Assembly (NCBI GenBank): GCA_964438705.1
Contig: CAYTKQ010000012.1
Location: forward strand, 30,500 to 94,499
DNA length: 64,000 nucleotides
DNA from: Christensenella sp964438705
GTDB taxonomy: Bacteria; Bacillota; Clostridia; Christensenellales; Christensenellaceae
Direction: 5' to 3'
Every line of letters begins with the position of its first letter. Position 1 is the first letter of the stretch. The position numbers were made by a program, and so were the translations under genes. Positions 1 to 7,599 of the stretch are shown here, piece after piece. Below the pieces are notes generated by a model. The model made no database searches, was not told where the DNA came from, and worked only from the letters and a program-made list of their open reading frames with translations.

Positions 1-795
1 GGACACGATGGATCGCGCCTTTTCCTCCGCCTGCTCCTTCGTGATGTCCAAGCCATAGGGCGCGTCGATGGGCACAGAGCCAAAACCCATTCCATTGAAT
101 GCACTCATGCTTATGTAGGGCATCTCCAAATCATTGTAGACCGAAAAATGGAACTGCTCCTCGCCCAACGCGCACGTCACGTCAACGCCCTGCGTTTTTT
201 CGTTAATGTTACTCCCGCTTGTGATCTCTCTCAGCGTAAGGTCGGTCTCCTGTATGTCCGAAGCACTGGGCGTATCGGGGTATAGTTCCTCATAGATGCG
301 GATGCTCTCCTTCGCCTTTTCCACAAATTGCGTGTCCCCCGCCGCCTCTGATTCCGCAAGGAAGCGCCGCTCCTCCACCAGAAAGCTTTCGATCTGCTCC
401 TTGGTGAGCAGAATGTTTTCAATGTAGACCGCTTCTTTTCCAAACAGCGCCTGACCCACGCGGTCCACTTCCTCCTGCGTGAACGCCCTGCGCGCGGCGC
501 GCACAACGCTCACCTGCGCAGCATCGGGCAGCACGACCTCTGCGTCCGCGCGGATACTTAGCGTGCCGCCCTGCCATTCCTCACTCAAATGCTGCGGCGC
601 GCCCAGCTTCTCATACAGCGTTTCCCCTTGCTGCGACGCGGTTTCATCCGACTGCGGCGCGGCGATCTTCTGCTCGAGCGCTCCGCCTTGCTTGTTCACC
701 ACCGCCTGACGCTCGGGCGTGGGCTGGCAGCCCGCAAGGCTCAATGCCACCATCCCCGTCGCAATCAGCGCGGCGATCCGTTTGTTTCGCTTCAT
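1..795 (-). CDS. Lipoprotein of the CQPTPE paralog array, copy 1 (3' end outside window)
   Basis: The frame is open over all 265 codons from the ATG at 795 to the window edge, so the C-terminus is missing. The ATG follows an AGAGGATG-type ribosome site. The product begins with MKRNKR, a hydrophobic stretch and a lipobox LAGC, so it should be exported and lipid-anchored by its Cys. The mature chain starts CQPTPERQAVVNK, almost the same as the four genes upstream. The rest resembles copy 4 (4192-5745) more than copies 2, 3 and 5: both have a beta-rich start followed by a helical part with a TQE(E/Q)VD motif. Role unknown; the family may be Pfam DUF6034, recalled and not checked. Confidence 0.8.
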   Translation of the reverse strand, partial: MKRNKRIAALIATGMVALSLAGCQPTPERQAVVNKQGGALEQKIAAPQSDETASQQGETLYEKLGAPQHLSEEWQGGTLSIRADAEVVLPDAAQVSVVRAARRAFTQEEVDRVGQALFGKEAVYIENILLTKEQIESFLVEERRFLAESEAAGDTQFVEKAKESIRIYEELYPDTPSASDIQETDLTLREITSGSNINEKTQGVDVTCALGEEQFHFSVYNDLEMPYISMSAFNGMGFGSVPIDAPYGLDITKEQAEEKARSIVS

Positions 796-814
796 CCCCA
801 CATCCTCTTTTTCA

Positions 815-2485
815 TCACGCGGGTACCGCGGTTGCGTTCCCCATGTTCTTCTGCTCCTCTTCCATCTCCCGCAATATCTCCGCCGTGCCGGGCGGCAGAA
901 CAGGCGACCCGTCGAGCGCGTTGATGATCATCTCATCCTCGTTGTACCGCGTTTCCCGTTCCCCGCCGGGGGCCACGTATTCCGGGTCTGTATAGGTGAC
1001 ATAACCCTGCATACGGAAATACCACGCGGGCACTGCCATCACCTTATCCGGCTCGTTCATCACGTTGATGTACGTCATGATGAGCTTCACCTCTTCGGCT
1101 TCATAGCGCATTTTCATCTTCATGCTCTCAAGCGTCTCTCCCTTTCCGAGATAATAGGTATTGTTCCAGTACAGGTGGTCGATCGCCCTGTTTTTCGCTT
1201 CCTCAAAGGAAATCAGCTTGCTGTCCGCCGCCACCTGTTCCGTGACCTGCATGCACGAGTTCCACGAAAAGGATCTTATCTTGCCCGTTTCATCGAACAG
1301 GATGCTGCCTTGCTCAGGGTAGAACGGCGAGGAATACATGCCCTCCATCGTCATGCCCGGCCCCCAGCTGCCCCCTCTTTGCGCCTCGCACGGCACGCCG
1401 CCGTTTTCCCGCCGGAATTCCACATAACACGCACCCGGCTTGTCCGGCTCCTTATATTCATAGTTCAAGCTGCCCCATTCCTCCGTTTCGGCACGGTAGA
1501 GCGCTTGTTCGCACATCGTGATCTGCACGCCCGTGATGCCGAGGTCGCTCAATACGCCCACCGCCTTTTGCTTCATGGCGTCGAGATCGACCATGCTTTG
1601 CGCAAACAGCGCCTTTTGCGTTTCATATCGCTCGCGCTGCTTCCTGAGATCCTCCGTCGCCTCGGAGCGGTACGGCTCTTCATAATATTCAATCTCCGCC
1701 TCCTGCTCCGCAATGCTCTTTTCCGTCCACGCGATCGAGCTTTCGTTCGTGTAGGCGCTGTCGCTGTAATAAAAATTCGTGCCCGCCCGCGCACTTGCGC
1801 CCGGCCTCTGCGCGGAGATCATTGCCATGCCGCCCGCACCGTCTGGTATGGCGATGCTGATGAAGTTTTCACCCGTCTCTGTCTTCGGCTCACCCGTCTC
1901 CCAGTCGCGCGTAAAGGTGTATTTTGTGTCCGCCTTCTTCCACTCCGGGTTTTCGGGCGCGGCGGCATATTTTCTCTCCGCCTCCGCAATGTAGGAGCGG
2001 ATGGATTCCGGCGACTCTCCGTCGCCCCCCGCTTCCACCTGCGCAAGGCTTTCTTTGAGGCGCAGGATGTCCTGCTCAAAATCCGCCTTGGAAAGCGGGC
2101 GTGGGAACTCATAAAACTCCGCATCCTCTCCCGCAAAATAAGCGATCATTTTGTCCGTCTCCTCCTGCGAAAGCTCACGCTGCGTAAGCTTTTGCACGGG
2201 CAGCGCGGCAACCTTGGGTTTTTTTACGTCCACATCCGCGTTCACAATGAAGTAGTCGCTTTTCACGACGTCCTCCTTCCAGTGCTCGGAAACCTCATAT
2301 TCCGCCGCGTCGAGATAGCTTGTGCCTTCCTCGGCCTGCGTTCCCTGCGTCACCAGCGCGTCTGACGGTATCCCGCCGCTTTTGTTCACCACCGCCTGAC
2401 GCTCAGGTGTGGGCTGGCAGCCCGCCATTCCCGCCGCCAGTGCCACAGCCGCACACAGCGCGGCGATCCGTTTTTTGTTGTTCAT
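815..2485 (-). CDS. Lipoprotein of the CQPTPE paralog array, copy 2
   Basis: The product is a 556-residue secreted lipoprotein. The signal peptide ends in the lipobox MAGC and is followed by QPTPERQAVVNKSGGIPSDAL. The middle is rich in Glu, Lys and Ala and probably helical. The C-terminal part carries MTYINV, a motif shared with copies 3 and 5 (MAYINV in copy 5), then the conserved sequence AVPAW and ends with IINALDGSPVLPPG. The start at 2485 follows AAAGGGAG. It lies 19 bp upstream of copy 1 and 25 bp after copy 3, so the array is probably one transcript. No enzyme motif was recognised. The INALDGS ending looks like the exit of a PepSY-like or beta-rich fold, which is only a guess. Confidence 0.82.
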   Translation of the reverse strand: MNNKKRIAALCAAVALAAGMAGCQPTPERQAVVNKSGGIPSDALVTQGTQAEEGTSYLDAAEYEVSEHWKEDVVKSDYFIVNADVDVKKPKVAALPVQKLTQRELSQEETDKMIAYFAGEDAEFYEFPRPLSKADFEQDILRLKESLAQVEAGGDGESPESIRSYIAEAERKYAAAPENPEWKKADTKYTFTRDWETGEPKTETGENFISIAIPDGAGGMAMISAQRPGASARAGTNFYYSDSAYTNESSIAWTEKSIAEQEAEIEYYEEPYRSEATEDLRKQRERYETQKALFAQSMVDLDAMKQKAVGVLSDLGITGVQITMCEQALYRAETEEWGSLNYEYKEPDKPGACYVEFRRENGGVPCEAQRGGSWGPGMTMEGMYSSPFYPEQGSILFDETGKIRSFSWNSCMQVTEQVAADSKLISFEEAKNRAIDHLYWNNTYYLGKGETLESMKMKMRYEAEEVKLIMTYINVMNEPDKVMAVPAWYFRMQGYVTYTDPEYVAPGGERETRYNEDEMIINALDGSPVLPPGTAEILREMEEEQKNMGNATAVPA

Positions 2486-2510
2486 GTTTGTTTTCTCCCT
2501 TTCATCCGGC

Positions 2511-4175
2511 TCATTCCATTTCCGTCATCTGCTCTTTGCTTTCCTGCTCCTGCTCCATCATACGCTGCATGCCCGGCATCAAAACGGGTGATCCGTCGAG
2601 CGCGTTGATGAATAGCTCCTCCTCGTTGTATTTCATCTCCACGCCGTTCAGAGGGTGATCCATTTCTCCGTCAAGCCATGTGGAATATCCCTGTGCCTTC
2701 ACCTGCCATGCGGGTACGGCCATCACGGCTTCCGGTTCGTTTTTCACATTGATGTACGTCATCACCAGCCGCGCTTCTTCTATCACAAAGCGATAACTTT
2801 GTTTCTCCCGCACTGCCTCATCCTGTTCGATGTAGGGCATATAGCGCCAATAGAGATGATCGGCCGCGCGCTCCTTGGCCTCTGCAAAGGGCAACAGCTT
2901 GCTGTCTGCCGACACCTGCTCACTCTCCTGCGCCATCTCGTACCACATGAAGGACTTCACGTTTCCCTCCGCATCGAAAAGGACGCTGCCCGATTCCGGA
3001 CTGAAGGGCGCGGAATACATGCCCTCCATCGACATGTCGCTGCTCCAGCCGCCGCCCATCTGCGCGATAACGGGAACGCCGCCGTTTTGCCGCGAAAAGG
3101 TGATGTAGCAGCCCTGCTCTGTGGGCTCAACCGCCCCGTCGCTGCCCCACCCGCTTGGCGTGGGCGCGGTGTCGGTCGTGAAAAGCGCTTTTTCGCATTG
3201 CGTGATCTGCACGCCCGAAATCTCCAACTCTTTCAGTAGGTTGGCCGCCTTTTTTTGCATCGCGTCCATGTCGATCGTGTTCTGCGCATATTTTTCCTTG
3301 AGGCTTGCAATGCGCGCCTCCCCCTTCTCGAGCTCGTCGATCATGTCCTGCGGATAATCCTCAAACAGTGCGATCCGCGCGCGTTCGTCCGCAAGATATT
3401 CCTCCTGCTGCAACATCATGCTTTCCGTATCCATTGCAATTGTTGCGCCATAAGAAAAAGAATTTCCCCTTCCGTCCGTTCCGTCAGAACGCGACGCGTA
3501 GATCGTTCGGTTCACGCCATCGCTGCCCTTGCCACCCACAGAAATATCGTTTTCCCCATATTCCGTGCGCGGCTCGCCCGTGTTGTAATCCCGCAGATAG
3601 GTGAATTTCAGCTCGGCGGGTACGAGCACCGCCTCCGCAGGCGCTGCCGCGTATTGCTTTTCCGCTTCCCTGATGCCGTTGCGGATGGATTCGGGCGTTT
3701 CGCCGTCGCCGCCCGCCTCCACACTGGCGAGGTATTCTTTCAGCCGCAATATTTCCGCTTCATAATACTCTTTGGTGAGGGGTGTTGGCATTTCATAATA
3801 CACAAAGCCGTCCTCCTGTATGAAATGGGCGGTGAGCGCATCCACCCGCTCCTGCGTCATTTCCATCCTCGTAAGCTTCTGCACGGGAAGCGTCTCCACA
3901 TCGGGCACCATCACGTCCACGTCCGCGCTGATGGAAAATTTTTCATCCTTTGTGATGTCTTCCTTCCAATGTTCGGACACCTTGTAGGTCATCGGTTCAT
4001 AGCTGTCGCGCGCAGGTGCGTCCGTTTGCGGCGCATCCACCAGCGCGTCTGACGGTATCCCGCCGCTTTTGTTCACCACCGCCTCTTTTTCCGGCGTGGG
4101 CTGACAGCCTGTGATGCTCACCATCATGATTCCCGCCGCAATCAGCGCGGCGATGCGTTTTTTGTTGTTTTTCAT
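2511..4175 (-). CDS. Lipoprotein of the CQPTPE paralog array, copy 3
   Basis: The product has 554 residues: a signal peptide with lipobox ITGC, then CQPTPEKEAVVNKSGGIPSDAL. It is clearly the closest relative of copies 2 and 5. They share the block YKVSEHWKEDI near residue 65, the VEAGGDGE(T/D)P segment, a helical region ending in the DMDAMQKKA/DIDAMQKKA motif, and the C-terminal FINALDGSPVLMPG. The start is set by AAGGGGAACGGAT in front of the ATG at 4175. The gene is the middle member of the tandem array. Function is not known; the shared mature N-terminus suggests that the proteins compete for or share one partner at the membrane surface. Confidence 0.82.
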   Translation of the reverse strand: MKNNKKRIAALIAAGIMMVSITGCQPTPEKEAVVNKSGGIPSDALVDAPQTDAPARDSYEPMTYKVSEHWKEDITKDEKFSISADVDVMVPDVETLPVQKLTRMEMTQERVDALTAHFIQEDGFVYYEMPTPLTKEYYEAEILRLKEYLASVEAGGDGETPESIRNGIREAEKQYAAAPAEAVLVPAELKFTYLRDYNTGEPRTEYGENDISVGGKGSDGVNRTIYASRSDGTDGRGNSFSYGATIAMDTESMMLQQEEYLADERARIALFEDYPQDMIDELEKGEARIASLKEKYAQNTIDMDAMQKKAANLLKELEISGVQITQCEKALFTTDTAPTPSGWGSDGAVEPTEQGCYITFSRQNGGVPVIAQMGGGWSSDMSMEGMYSAPFSPESGSVLFDAEGNVKSFMWYEMAQESEQVSADSKLLPFAEAKERAADHLYWRYMPYIEQDEAVREKQSYRFVIEEARLVMTYINVKNEPEAVMAVPAWQVKAQGYSTWLDGEMDHPLNGVEMKYNEEELFINALDGSPVLMPGMQRMMEQEQESKEQMTEME

Positions 4176-4191
4176 ATCCGTTCCCCTTTTC

Positions 4192-5745
4192 TCAGCCGCC
4201 CTGCGGCCGCTCGATCACGCTGCCGTCAATGGCGTTGATCGTCACGAGGGATATCGGCGTGTTATCATTTTGCTCGTCTATCACATATTCCGCACGTTCC
4301 CTGTTCTCGTCCAGCACAAAATGATTGGAGGTGCTGTCCGGATAATCGTCGGGATAATGATAAAAAACATTGCCGCACACATCCCACACAGGGATGAAAT
4401 GGTATTCGTCCGTCGCATTTTCCTTGCGCGTCATCAGGTAGGAAAGCGTGAAGCGATCCACCTCGATGCGCTGGCTGTCGGAATCCCCGCCGCTCAAAAA
4501 GGAAACACCCGCGCTTAAGCTTTTCAACTGTGCCTCCGCGCGCTGCGCGATCTGCTCGAAGGGCAGCAGCGGCGTATTTTCATTTTCCAAAGTAACAACC
4601 TCCATCGGCTCTCCCCACGAAAAGCCCGTCACACCGTTTTCCCCGATGCGCACCGTGATGCGCTCGTTGGGCACGGGGTAGATGTAGGACGCGTCCTGCT
4701 CTATCATCCAGTGCGCGGCAGACACATTTTTGTGTACTGTGTCCGGTACGCGGTGCCTGAACGTGATTTCGTAGTGCGCCGTGCCTTTGTCGATCGTGTC
4801 AACCGTTCCGTCTTCGTTGTCGATCCACTCAAAATTCGCCGCCCGCGATACGTCAACCAGCTCCGCGTCGATCTTCATTTGTTTTATCAGCTCGGTCGCC
4901 TGCCGCTCCGCCTCCTCGGGCGTGAGGTCGGTGGACGGCGTCTCCACTTCTCCCGCAAACGGTCTGTAATAAAGCTTGGATTCCGCCCTGCCAAAAAGGC
5001 CCGTGCCTTTGTTTGACGCATAAAACTGCATTTTGGTGGATTTCCCTCCGAAATCTTTCCAAAACACGCCCGTCACGCATTCGTTGCCGTCCGCCTTTGC
5101 CCGTTGCTTGCCTTCCTCGCTCAAAACGGGGGAAACCTCCTCTTCCACCCCTCCGGATTGCGCCTCTGCATAATATATCAAAACCTCCGGGTCGTTTTCG
5201 TTGAATTGCAGCGTGCGCTCTGCCAGCTTCAAATCCAGCGTTTCGGGCGCATTTTCGTATTCGATCATAAACTCCTTCAGCCATTGCCGATAGGTCGCCG
5301 CCGAATCCGCAAATTGCGGATCGTCTCCGCACGCCTCGAGTTCTCTCGTGTAATAATCGATGTCGCGCTGTATCTCGTCCCTGCTGCGCTGCTCCGTGTT
5401 GTTTTCATAAAGCGTTTCCCCGTCAAGCAGCACATTCAGCACATTGTCCACCTGCTCCTGCGTAAGCGCCACCGGACGCGCGGAATAGACGGGATATTTT
5501 TCGAGCGCGGGCAGCTCCACATCCGCCACGAAGCGGATCGACACCCCGTCCGCCCCCGTAAGCTCGCTTTCGTAGCGCGCAGGCGCTTCATACGGCCCCG
5601 CCGTGCTTACCGCAACTGCGTTTTCAAACGCGCCTGTGTTTTTCTGCACCACCGCCTCTTTTTCGGGCGTAGGCTGACAGCCGGCCATTCCTGCCGTCAG
5701 GGCCACAGCCGCACACAGCGCCGTCATCCGCTTCCTCTGCTTCAT
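4192..5745 (-). CDS. Lipoprotein of the CQPTPE paralog array, copy 4 (divergent)
   Basis: The product has 517 residues and its signal peptide ends in MAGC followed by QPTPEKEAVVQK. An ATG six bases upstream (5751) is possible, but the GGGAGG site is correctly spaced only for the ATG at 5745. After the conserved first 13 mature residues the sequence departs from copies 2, 3 and 5: YKVSEHWKED is absent and it is closer to copy 1. It still ends with INAIDGSVIERP, equivalent to the INALDGSP of the others. The array therefore contains two subfamilies, (1,4) and (2,3,5), and is not a simple run of identical duplicates. Function unknown. Confidence 0.8.
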   Translation of the reverse strand: MKQRKRMTALCAAVALTAGMAGCQPTPEKEAVVQKNTGAFENAVAVSTAGPYEAPARYESELTGADGVSIRFVADVELPALEKYPVYSARPVALTQEQVDNVLNVLLDGETLYENNTEQRSRDEIQRDIDYYTRELEACGDDPQFADSAATYRQWLKEFMIEYENAPETLDLKLAERTLQFNENDPEVLIYYAEAQSGGVEEEVSPVLSEEGKQRAKADGNECVTGVFWKDFGGKSTKMQFYASNKGTGLFGRAESKLYYRPFAGEVETPSTDLTPEEAERQATELIKQMKIDAELVDVSRAANFEWIDNEDGTVDTIDKGTAHYEITFRHRVPDTVHKNVSAAHWMIEQDASYIYPVPNERITVRIGENGVTGFSWGEPMEVVTLENENTPLLPFEQIAQRAEAQLKSLSAGVSFLSGGDSDSQRIEVDRFTLSYLMTRKENATDEYHFIPVWDVCGNVFYHYPDDYPDSTSNHFVLDENRERAEYVIDEQNDNTPISLVTINAIDGSVIERPQGG

Positions 5746-5783
5746 CCCCATGCCTCCCTGATTTCACACACATCCCGCTCCGT

Positions 5784-7421
5784 CTACTCCATGCCCTTCG
5801 CTTCCTCGTTCATCCTCTGTATGATGCCCGGCATAATGATGGGTGAGCCGTCTAGCGCGTTGATCATGACCTGTTCCTCGTTGGCCCGGACCTCCTTGCC
5901 GTTCATGATGTAGTCGCTTCCCTCTTTAAACCATGTGGAATACCCCTGCGTACCCACATACCACGCAGGAACGGCCATCACCGCATCCGGCTCATTCTTT
6001 ACATTGATGTACGCCATCACCAGTCGAACCGCCTTCACCTCAAAACGATAAGTCTCCTTTGCCTTGATCTCCGCGCTTTGTTCGGTTCGCGGCATGCACT
6101 TCCAATAGAGGTAGTCGGCGATCCGTTCCTTTGCCTGTGCAAAGGGCATCACCTTGCTGTCTGCCGACACCTGCTCACTTTTTTGCGCGAGATTGTTCCA
6201 CATGAAGGATTTCACGTTTCCCTGCGTATCAAACAAAATGCTGCCCGATTCCGGGTAGAACGGCGCGGAATATATACCCTCCATCGCCTCGCTGCCGCTG
6301 CCGCTCCAGCTTGTCTGCGCGACGACGGGAATTCCGCCGCTCTGGCGCGAAAAGGTGAAATAGCAGCCCGGCTCCGTGGCCTCCACGCCTTCCTGCGCCC
6401 ATCCACTCGGGGTGGGGGACGTGTCCTGCGCGTAAAGCGCGCGTTCGCCCTGCGAAATCTGCACGCCCGTAATATCGAGCTCCTTTAACAGCGCGATCGC
6501 TTTTTTTTGCATCGCATCTATATCGATGGTGTTTTTCTCCAGTTTTTTCCTAAGGCTGGCGGCGCGCGCCTCTGCCTGCTCAAGCTGCGCGGCCTGCTCT
6601 GAGCGGTACGGCTCATCGTAGGCCTCAAGCTCCGCGCGGGCGTTCTCGTTGTATGACTCCTGCCACAGCAGCGTCCCCTCCGACTCCGTCGCAGAGATGG
6701 CATTGTAGGAAAAATCGTTTCTGCCGCTCCCGTCTTGATCGCGCATCGCAAAAATCGTGCGGTTTACGCCGTCGCTGCCCGTTCCGCCTATGAATATCTC
6801 ATTTTCCCCTGTGTCCAAACGCGGCTCGCCCGTGTCGTAATCCCGCCGATAGGTAAATTTCAGTTCGGCGGGCGTAAGTTCTACTTCGTCGGGTGCGTTC
6901 GCGTAATTTTCCTCCTGCTGCCTGATGTATTCCCGAATAGATGCGGGGTCTTCCCCGTCGCCCCCTGCCTCCACCCGTGCGAGGCTTTCCTTTAAACGCA
7001 ATATTTCCGCTTCATAATATTCCTTGGTTAGGGGCGCGGGCATCTGGTAATACGGTACATCTTCTTCCATAAAATACGCGGCCAGCATCTCTACCCGTTC
7101 CTGCGTCAGCTCGGTGCTTTTCAGCTTTTGTGTGGGGAAGGTCTCCGCCTCCGGCACCATCACATCCACGTCCGCGTTGATGGTGAAGCGCTCGTCTTTT
7201 GTGATGTCCTCCTTCCAGTGCTCGGACACCTTGTATGCCATCGGTTCATAGCTGTCGCGCGCGGGCGCAAGCGTTCCGCTTGCCTCTATGAGCGCGTCCG
7301 AAGGAATGCCCTCCTGCTTGTTCACCACCGCCTCTTTTTCGGGCGTGGGCTGACAGCCCGCGAGCACAAAGCAGCAGGACAAAAGCAGAAAACCGACGAT
7401 GCGTCCTTTTCTGTTTTTCAT
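5784..7421 (-). CDS. Lipoprotein of the CQPTPE paralog array, copy 5 (promoter-proximal)
   Basis: The frame is open from 7493, but the ATG at 7421 has the AAAGGA ribosome site and begins MKNRKGR, a hydrophobic stretch and lipobox LAGC, giving 545 residues. The mature start is CQPTPEKEAVVNKQEGIPSDAL. It is strongly similar to copy 3 throughout, including YKVSEHWKEDITKDE, LARVEAGGDGEDP, DIDAMQKKA and INALDGSPIIMPG. It is the first gene of the array, about 180 bp after gyrA with a terminator between them, so a promoter should lie at about 7464-7493. No catalytic motif was recognised. Confidence 0.82.
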   Translation of the reverse strand: MKNRKGRIVGFLLLSCCFVLAGCQPTPEKEAVVNKQEGIPSDALIEASGTLAPARDSYEPMAYKVSEHWKEDITKDERFTINADVDVMVPEAETFPTQKLKSTELTQERVEMLAAYFMEEDVPYYQMPAPLTKEYYEAEILRLKESLARVEAGGDGEDPASIREYIRQQEENYANAPDEVELTPAELKFTYRRDYDTGEPRLDTGENEIFIGGTGSDGVNRTIFAMRDQDGSGRNDFSYNAISATESEGTLLWQESYNENARAELEAYDEPYRSEQAAQLEQAEARAASLRKKLEKNTIDIDAMQKKAIALLKELDITGVQISQGERALYAQDTSPTPSGWAQEGVEATEPGCYFTFSRQSGGIPVVAQTSWSGSGSEAMEGIYSAPFYPESGSILFDTQGNVKSFMWNNLAQKSEQVSADSKVMPFAQAKERIADYLYWKCMPRTEQSAEIKAKETYRFEVKAVRLVMAYINVKNEPDAVMAVPAWYVGTQGYSTWFKEGSDYIMNGKEVRANEEQVMINALDGSPIIMPGIIQRMNEEAKGME

Positions 7422-7463
7422 GGCTTGATTCCTTTCCGGTTTGAGGGAATTTTTGTTTTTTTG

Positions 7464-7493
7464 TATCCACAGCATACCGCCTGTTTGCATCAA
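7464..7493 (-). promoter_or_regulatory. Possible promoter of the lipoprotein array
   Basis: On the minus strand a TTGATG box (7488-7493) is separated by 18 bp from TGGATA (7464-7469), about 40 bp before the start of copy 5. Both boxes are imperfect. It is the best sigma-A-like pair in the short gap between the gyrA terminator and the array. Confidence 0.35.
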
Positions 7494-7545
7494 AATCGTG
7501 TTGCATTTGTATCATAGTTGTAAACTTCGTTTTGTTTTTGGCGCA

Positions 7546-7588
7546 ACAAAAAACGGGCGGGGAACGCATTGTTCTTCCGCCCGTTTTC
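7546..7588 (-). terminator. Rho-independent terminator of the gyrA transcript
   Basis: Just after the gyrA stop the minus strand reads AAAACGGGCGG, a loop of about 16 bases, then CCGCCCGTTTTTTG. This gives a GC-rich stem followed by a U-run. Confidence 0.9.
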
Positions 7589-7599
7589 AGATCATCAGT

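Noticed and set aside
719..2365. Long plus-strand frames opposite the lipoprotein array and the other minus-strand genes
   Set aside because: They mirror GC-rich codons of the real genes, are full of His and Arg, and lack ribosome sites and recognisable domains.
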